10,477 nt of DNA from an uncultured Collinsella sp. (GTDB taxonomy: Bacteria > Actinomycetota > Coriobacteriia > Coriobacteriales > Coriobacteriaceae): assembly GCA_902478875.1 (NCBI GenBank), contig CABSMZ010000054.1, positions 1 to 10,477 of the forward strand, written 5' to 3'. Shown here in pieces: positions 5,442-10,477 of this stretch (positions are counted from its first letter, which is position 1; every line of letters begins with the position of its first letter). Both the position numbers and the translations under genes were made by a program. The notes under the pieces were generated by a model. That model made no database searches, was not told the DNA's origin, and saw only the letters and a list, made by a program, of their open reading frames with translations.

Positions 5442-6779
5442 ATGGAACTCAGATCGTGCACCTACGCAACCGTCACCACCTTGGGCGACTTTGGCCCCTG
5501 GATCAGCAAGGTCGTACTCGACCTGCCCTGCACCGTGCGCGCCAACGACATCGACGCGAACACCTTCCATATATATGTAGAGCGTCACGAGCGCTCGGGC
5601 GAGGTTCTGATGCGCAAGGAGCGCGGCGCCGACCATGCCGCGCCCTCCGTGGGTTACATCGACATTCTCGCCGCATATCCGTGCGACGAGAACGGACGTA
5701 AGCTCGCCGTGGGCACCCATGTGGCACTCGAGGTCGCCGAGCAGCGCCTGACCAAAAAGATCGAAGGCGGCGTCATGGGCTCGCGCATGCTCGATGACCA
5801 GCTGCACATCACGCAGCTCGCGGCTCTTCCCGGCAATGACGGCGACGATCCCACCTGCGGCCTGGTCTTCGACACCTGCCGTGGCGATATCTGCCCTGCG
5901 CTCAAAGGCTGGAGCAACGACACGCAAAAGACCGCCGTCGACGGTATCGCGCTCGAATACGGCTTCTTTGAGCCCAGCTTTAAGGCCGAGGACTCGGCAT
6001 GCTTCAACCCCTTTGCGCCCGAGGCCACGGCCGTGCCCCAAAAGGCACCGCTCGTGGTGTATCTGCACGGCGCCGGCGAGGGCAAGGGCGCCACGCAGGG
6101 CGAAGGCGCCACGCGCGCCTATATCGGCAACCGTGTCACAGCCATTAGCCAGGCGCAGATCCAGCGCTACTTTGGCGGCTTTGCCTGGGTGCTCGTGCCG
6201 CAGTCGCCCACGTTTTGGATGGACAACGGCGTCGAGCAGCTTGGTCACTCCAACCAGAGCATCTACTCCCCCGTGCTCAAGGCACTTATCGATGAGTTTG
6301 TCGCCGAGCATGCCGACCGCATCGACACCGACCGCATCGTGGTCGCCGGTCTTTCCAACGGCGGCTTTATGACCCTGCGCCTGTGCACCGACTACCCCGA
6401 TTTCTTCGCCGCGGGCCTTCCCTGCTGCGCCCCGTGGTACAACGCCACGGACGAGGACGTAGCCGCGCTCGCCAAGACGCCGCTGTGGTTTACGCACTCC
6501 AAGGGCGACGAGCTCGTGCACCCGCAACAGACCGTGCTGCCGCTCACGGCGCGTCTGCGCGATGCCGGCGCCAACGTGCACCTCACCTACTTTAGCCATG
6601 TCGAAGACCTGACCGGCGTGTATCGCGAAGCCGACGGCTCGGCCAAAAAGACGTTCAACCATGGCGTGTGGATCCACCAATTCAACGACCTGTGTTATCA
6701 AGACTTCGACGGGGGCAACGTACTCATCGACGGCGAGCCGGTGGGCTGCTGGGAGTGGTCGGCCAGGGTCAAACGGTAA
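5442..6779 (+). CDS. Ig-like domain plus alpha/beta hydrolase esterase (PHB-depolymerase-like)
   Basis: This is a 445-residue serine hydrolase. Residues 1 to about 185 are beta-rich and resemble the immunoglobulin-like N-terminal domain of the PHB depolymerase/esterase-type proteins. Residues 200-445 are an alpha/beta hydrolase with an oxyanion-loop motif VVYLHGAGEGKG (His209), nucleophile elbow GLSNGG (Ser305), a probable acid Asp356 in SKGDELVH and a probable base His407 in FNHGVW, so the catalytic triad looks complete. ATG 5442 is chosen because AAGGGAGG lies six bases upstream; the open frame reaches back to 5322 but that part covers the operators and promoter. No signal peptide is visible, so it acts in the cytosol. 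It is divergent from the PTS operon and shares its operators. It may remove acyl groups (acetyl, malonyl, aromatic) from imported glycosides. A peptidase role of the prolyl oligopeptidase clan cannot be excluded, and the substrate is unknown. Confidence 0.85.
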   Translation: MELRSCTYATVTTLGDFGPWISKVVLDLPCTVRANDIDANTFHIYVERHERSGEVLMRKERGADHAAPSVGYIDILAAYPCDENGRKLAVGTHVALEVAEQRLTKKIEGGVMGSRMLDDQLHITQLAALPGNDGDDPTCGLVFDTCRGDICPALKGWSNDTQKTAVDGIALEYGFFEPSFKAEDSACFNPFAPEATAVPQKAPLVVYLHGAGEGKGATQGEGATRAYIGNRVTAISQAQIQRYFGGFAWVLVPQSPTFWMDNGVEQLGHSNQSIYSPVLKALIDEFVAEHADRIDTDRIVVAGLSNGGFMTLRLCTDYPDFFAAGLPCCAPWYNATDEDVAALAKTPLWFTHSKGDELVHPQQTVLPLTARLRDAGANVHLTYFSHVEDLTGVYREADGSAKKTFNHGVWIHQFNDLCYQDFDGGNVLIDGEPVGCWEWSARVKR

Positions 6780-6790
6780 TCCGTCCCAGC

Positions 6791-6913
6791 GCGGGGACCG
6801 GGGCTTAGTTTTGCAAACGTCCTCGGGCATGCATGGGTCGGCGCTTTGCGCTTCGCGCTGCGCCGGCCCATGCCCCCTGCGGAATGTTTGCAAAACTAAG
6901 CCCCGGTCCCCGC
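6791..6913. repeat. 123-base long inverted repeat (hairpin element)
   Basis: Outer arms 6791-6818 and 6886-6913 pair over 28 bases without a mismatch (GGGGACCGGGGCTTAG and onward to GCAAAC). The middle folds again: GGGTCGGCGC pairs with GCGCCGGCCC around a GCGC-TTC-GCGC tip. The arms start with GGGGACCG, similar to the GGGGACAG start of the other palindromes in this window. There is no U-tract and no coding capacity. The rest of the 262-base gap (6914-7041) shows no clear promoter. It may act as a 3' barrier for the esterase mRNA, but its form points to a mobile palindromic element such as a REP doublet or small MITE. Confidence 0.75.
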
Positions 6914-7041
6914 TGCGTTGCCATTGTCGTTGGCCCTGGCCGGGCGCTTCCGGCAGCACGCCGGATCGGTGGCGATGAGGGGTGTGGGCCCGTCTTGCCT
7001 TGCGCGTAACTGGCTGAATTTTTTTGGTTGGAGCTGTTCCT

Positions 7042-8553
7042 ATGTCTCAGAATTTGACTCGGGTGATTGTTACTACCGATATGGAAGTCGATGATATGAA
7101 CTCTCTTGTTCATTTGGCTCTGTATCTTAACTTGCTTGATGTTCAGGCTGTGGTGTACACGGCTTCGCAGTATCACTTTCTTGGCGATGGCATCCATACG
7201 CTGGGTGAGGTGAATCCACATTGGCGGACCAAAGGGCGGCGCTCTTATGAGTGGGCTGTTGTGCCTCATGAGCCCGATCCGCTAGCCGGCGAGCTTCGTG
7301 AGTATCGGCCGTTTCCCGAGCATTGGATTGAGAGCCTCTGGAGCAATGAATATGCCCAGGCTTGGCCGCAGTTGCAGGCAAATGCGGCCGCGGCCGGTGA
7401 GCCGCCGTTTCCTACGCCGGCTCAGATGATTGAGCACACGTTTGTGGGAAACGTTGCCTTCGAGGGCGATGTGCGCGAGGAAACGCCCGGTTCGCGCGTC
7501 ATCGCCGACGCCATCATGGACGACGACCCGCACACGCTGTGGCTGCTCAGCTGGGGCGGTATGAATACAATCGTTCGTGCCCTCATGAGTATTGCCGAAC
7601 GTTATCGTGCCACGCCCGAGTGGCCCGCCGTGCAGCAGCGGGTCTATCAGAAGGTGCGCGTGATGGGCGTTGCCGATGGCGTGGGGCAGGACAACTCGTG
7701 GCTCGACCATGGACGTGAGCTCTTTCCCGAACTCATCTTTTGGCGTACGCCCTATATGTATGGCAACTATTTCGACGCCAAAACAGCTCAGCCCGATACG
7801 CTGCCGCTGTTTAAGGCTCCTTGGCCTGAGCGGAATCTCACGCAGGGCAACGGACCCCTCATGGCACGCTATATGCTCTATGGCGATGGTAAGGTCTACG
7901 AAAACGAGCCTGAGCGCTTTCAGTTTGGCAAGCATGCCCGTCTGGATTGGGGCCTGGAAGGCATGCCCGCGGTGCAGTTTGAGCGCGGCGATTTTATGGC
8001 CGAAGGCGACAGCATGACCTATATTCCGCTGCTGCCGTTTGGCCTGCGCGGTATCGACGACCGCGGCTTCGATACGCTGCTGGGACGCATGTTTTTTGAT
8101 GGGCATCCCGATGCGAACGCGCCCGCCGGTTTTGCCTCCATCGGCACGCCCGCAGACGACAATCTCAATCCCTACCTGCGTGCCTATCAGGAAGACTTTG
8201 CCGCCCGCGCGCAATGGTGTGCCCATGATCCGGCAGCCTGCTCGCATCCGGCACATGTTGTCGAGGTCACGGCCGACCGCAGCGCCACAGCCGGCGAGCG
8301 CGTCGACCTTACAGCGACCATCGTCGACCCCGACGACAAGGGCTTCGATGCACATTGGGATGTGGCCGTAGACCCATCGAGCTATGCAGGCGTCCAGGAT
8401 CTGTCGATGTGGCAAGAATGCACGGTAGACACCGCTTTCATCGTGCCCGCCGACGCGCACCCCGGTGACCGCTTCGTTCTCACCCTCACCGTACAGACGC
8501 GCGCCGAGCGCCCCTGCACCCGCTACGCCCAGGTCGCCATCACCGTCGCGTAG
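7042..8553 (+). CDS. DUF1593 nucleoside-hydrolase-like protein with Ig-like C-terminus
   Basis: This 503-residue protein opens with RVIVTTDMEVDDMNSLVHL, the metal-binding aspartate signature of the nucleoside-hydrolase fold in its DUF1593 (Sde182-like) version (Asp13, Asp17, Asp18). Further family-like stretches are LWLLSWGGMNTIVRAL and EGDSMTYIPLLPFGLRG. The catalytic-fold domain covers about 1-360; residues about 405-503 form a beta-sandwich Ig-like domain typical of the family's C-terminus. The family is found with polysaccharide-degradation genes but its reaction is not settled; hydrolysis of an N- or O-ribosyl-type or other glycoside is a guess. There is no signal peptide, although the name-giving relative is secreted. 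ATG 7042 is preferred (GGAG eight bases upstream) over an in-frame TTG at 7024. The first third uses more T-ending codons than the rest and than neighbouring genes. The gene faces the same way as the esterase but is separated from it by the long hairpin. Confidence 0.85.
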   Translation: MSQNLTRVIVTTDMEVDDMNSLVHLALYLNLLDVQAVVYTASQYHFLGDGIHTLGEVNPHWRTKGRRSYEWAVVPHEPDPLAGELREYRPFPEHWIESLWSNEYAQAWPQLQANAAAAGEPPFPTPAQMIEHTFVGNVAFEGDVREETPGSRVIADAIMDDDPHTLWLLSWGGMNTIVRALMSIAERYRATPEWPAVQQRVYQKVRVMGVADGVGQDNSWLDHGRELFPELIFWRTPYMYGNYFDAKTAQPDTLPLFKAPWPERNLTQGNGPLMARYMLYGDGKVYENEPERFQFGKHARLDWGLEGMPAVQFERGDFMAEGDSMTYIPLLPFGLRGIDDRGFDTLLGRMFFDGHPDANAPAGFASIGTPADDNLNPYLRAYQEDFAARAQWCAHDPAACSHPAHVVEVTADRSATAGERVDLTATIVDPDDKGFDAHWDVAVDPSSYAGVQDLSMWQECTVDTAFIVPADAHPGDRFVLTLTVQTRAERPCTRYAQVAITVA

Positions 8554-8562
8554 CAGCGACGG
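8543..8562 (+). other. small hairpin across the DUF1593 stop codon
   Basis: CCGTCGC (8543-8549) and GCGACGG (8556-8562) enclose a 6-base loop that contains the TAG stop. No U-tract follows, so it is not a terminator by itself. It might be chance in GC-rich DNA. Confidence 0.3.
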
Positions 8563-8580
8563 CGCTCACACTCAACAAGA

Positions 8581-8684
8581 AGTGCCCCCAAGTGCCGGCC
8601 AAATGACGAGAGTGGATAATCTCCCACTTTGAGCCCCCAAACAGGCCAAAAACGGCAGATTATCCACTCTCACTTTGGGGCACT
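8581..8684. repeat. 104-base imperfect inverted repeat element
   Basis: The outer arms AGTGCCCC (8581-8588) and GGGGCACT (8677-8684) and the inner arms GAGAGTGGATAATCT (8608-8622) and AGATTATCCACTCTC (8657-8671) pair perfectly. The left arm carries 13 extra bases between them. No reading frame is present. I recognise the GTGGATAATCT core as a repeated Collinsella intergenic motif, but from memory only. It ends inside the first base pairs of the adjoining ACTCATT repeat, so the elements are nested or abutted. Confidence 0.7.
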
Positions 8685-8708
8685 CATTGGGGACAGACTT
8701 AAATGAGT
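8682..8708 (+). repeat. palindromic dispersed repeat, plus-oriented copy
   Basis: ACTCATT (8682-8688), a 13-base loop GGGGACAGACTTA and AATGAGT (8702-8708) repeat the unit seen at 1850-1876 in reverse orientation. Only two loop bases differ (AG for GT after GGGGAC). Arms and loop length are identical. Confidence 0.75.
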
Positions 8709-8713
8709 AGTCG

Positions 8714-8760
8714 TTGGGGACGTTCTTGTTTGACTGGTCATTTAAGTACGTCCCCAATGA
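8714..8760 (-). repeat. palindromic dispersed repeat, minus-oriented copy with partial mate
   Basis: TCATT (8738-8742) and AATGA (8756-8760) flank the same 13-base loop as at 1857-1869, in the same orientation as that copy. A further degenerate half, TTGGGGACGT (8714-8723), pairs with ACGTCCCCAA (8748-8757). Together with the plus copy at 8682-8708 this makes a head-to-head pair, a layout common for REP doublets. Confidence 0.7.
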
Positions 8761-8779
8761 GTGCTTTCACTTCTTTTAA

Positions 8780-8820
8780 CAAAACGCCCGGCGGGCATTA
8801 ACTGCTCGCCGGGCGTTTTG
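8780..8820. terminator. bidirectional rho-independent terminator
   Basis: CAAAACGCCCGGCG (8780-8793) and CGCCGGGCGTTTTG (8807-8820) form a 14-bp stem that extends three more pairs to a 7-base loop. It gives a T-run after the GC stem in both directions. It lies 35 bases past the stop of the minus-strand GH1 gene and 226 bases past the stop of the plus-strand DUF1593 gene, and should end both convergent transcripts. Confidence 0.88.
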
Positions 8821-8855
8821 GTTAGGAAACTCTGAAGTTGAGTGTCTCGGCTTCC

Positions 8856-10298
<1,443 letters not shown>

Positions 10299-10322
10299 TC
10301 ACACGCTGTTTGTCGTAGCTTC

Positions 10323-10351
10323 AGTATCCCCGCAAATAGGACCTCGCTCAA
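10323..10351 (-). promoter_or_regulatory. candidate promoter of the GH1 gene
   Basis: On the minus strand TTGAGC (10351-10346) and GATACT (10328-10323) lie 17 bases apart, each with four of six consensus matches and ideal spacing. The start would fall near 10316, giving a leader of about 30 bases with the ribosome binding site. No palindromic operator resembling those at 5058-5392 is present here. The stretch 10352-10447 shows no gene. Confidence 0.45.
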
Positions 10352-10447
10352 CGACAGCGACGCAGGCCGACACTTCTTTTCGCGCACAGGCGCCCCGCAG
10401 CCGCCCCCGTCTGACACTTTTTGATACCTGCCCGCCCAAACCGCCAA

Positions 10448-10477
10448 CCACCACAAAGGGGACAGACACCTTTGTGG
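10448..10477 (+). repeat. second copy of the CCACCACAAAGG palindrome, cut by the window end
   Basis: CCACCACAAAGG (10448-10459), a 9-base loop GGACAGACA and CCTTTGTGG (10469-10477) match the minus strand of 81-113 apart from one loop base. The last three bases of the right arm would lie outside. Orientation is opposite to the left copy. Whether it terminates a plus- or minus-strand gene beyond the edge cannot be seen. Confidence 0.75.

Noticed and set aside
5406..6959. A 517-codon open frame on the minus strand opposite the esterase
   Set aside because: It runs through the long hairpin repeat and mirrors the esterase codons; no motif or translation start supports it.
8581..8762. CRISPR array
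   Set aside because: The repeats are inverted and unequal, with no regular direct repeat-spacer pattern and no cas gene.

Overview
The window looks like a chromosomal carbohydrate-use region of a gut actinomycete of the class Coriobacteriia, most likely Collinsella. The coding DNA is moderately GC-rich. The best pointers to the group are a 12-helix membrane protein fused to a C-terminal LuxR helix-turn-helix, a regulator type characteristic of Coriobacteriia, and several palindromic intergenic repeats built around GGGGAC, which I recall as common in Collinsella. The assignment rests on recognition, not on a database search.

Layout from left to right. At 1-50 there is what may be the end of an IS3-type insertion sequence, with the ribosome binding site and ATG of a gene that leaves the window. 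The minus-strand LuxR regulator (118-1662) ends in a terminator formed by a GGGGAC-type palindrome. The repeat-bearing spacer 1663-2000 is followed by a minus-strand pair: a beta-glucoside-family PTS permease EIIBC (3524-4951) and, downstream of it, a DUF4038/GH140-like glycoside hydrolase (2001-3314). Three consecutive hairpins lie between these two genes. A 490-bp divergent control region (4952-5441) separates the pair from a plus-strand Ig-like/alpha-beta hydrolase esterase (5442-6779). Next come a long hairpin repeat (6791-6913) and a plus-strand DUF1593 nucleoside-hydrolase-like protein (7042-8553). A cluster of repeats (8581-8760) and a bidirectional terminator (8780-8820) then separate that gene from a convergent minus-strand GH1 6-phospho-beta-glucosidase (8856-10286). 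A second copy of the left-end palindrome, in the opposite orientation, closes the window (10448-10477).

How the genes may work together: the PTS would import and phosphorylate a beta-glucoside, and the GH1 enzyme would cleave the resulting 6-phospho-glucoside. The GH140-like enzyme, the esterase and the DUF1593 protein all lack visible signal peptides. They could remove further decorations (apiosyl or other sugars, acyl groups) inside the cell. The divergent control region carries three palindromes of the form TAAACA-N(0-3)-TGTTTA placed on or near predicted promoters. This suggests that one unlinked repressor controls both the PTS pair and the esterase. No obvious repressor gene is in the window, and a link to the membrane LuxR protein is not shown.
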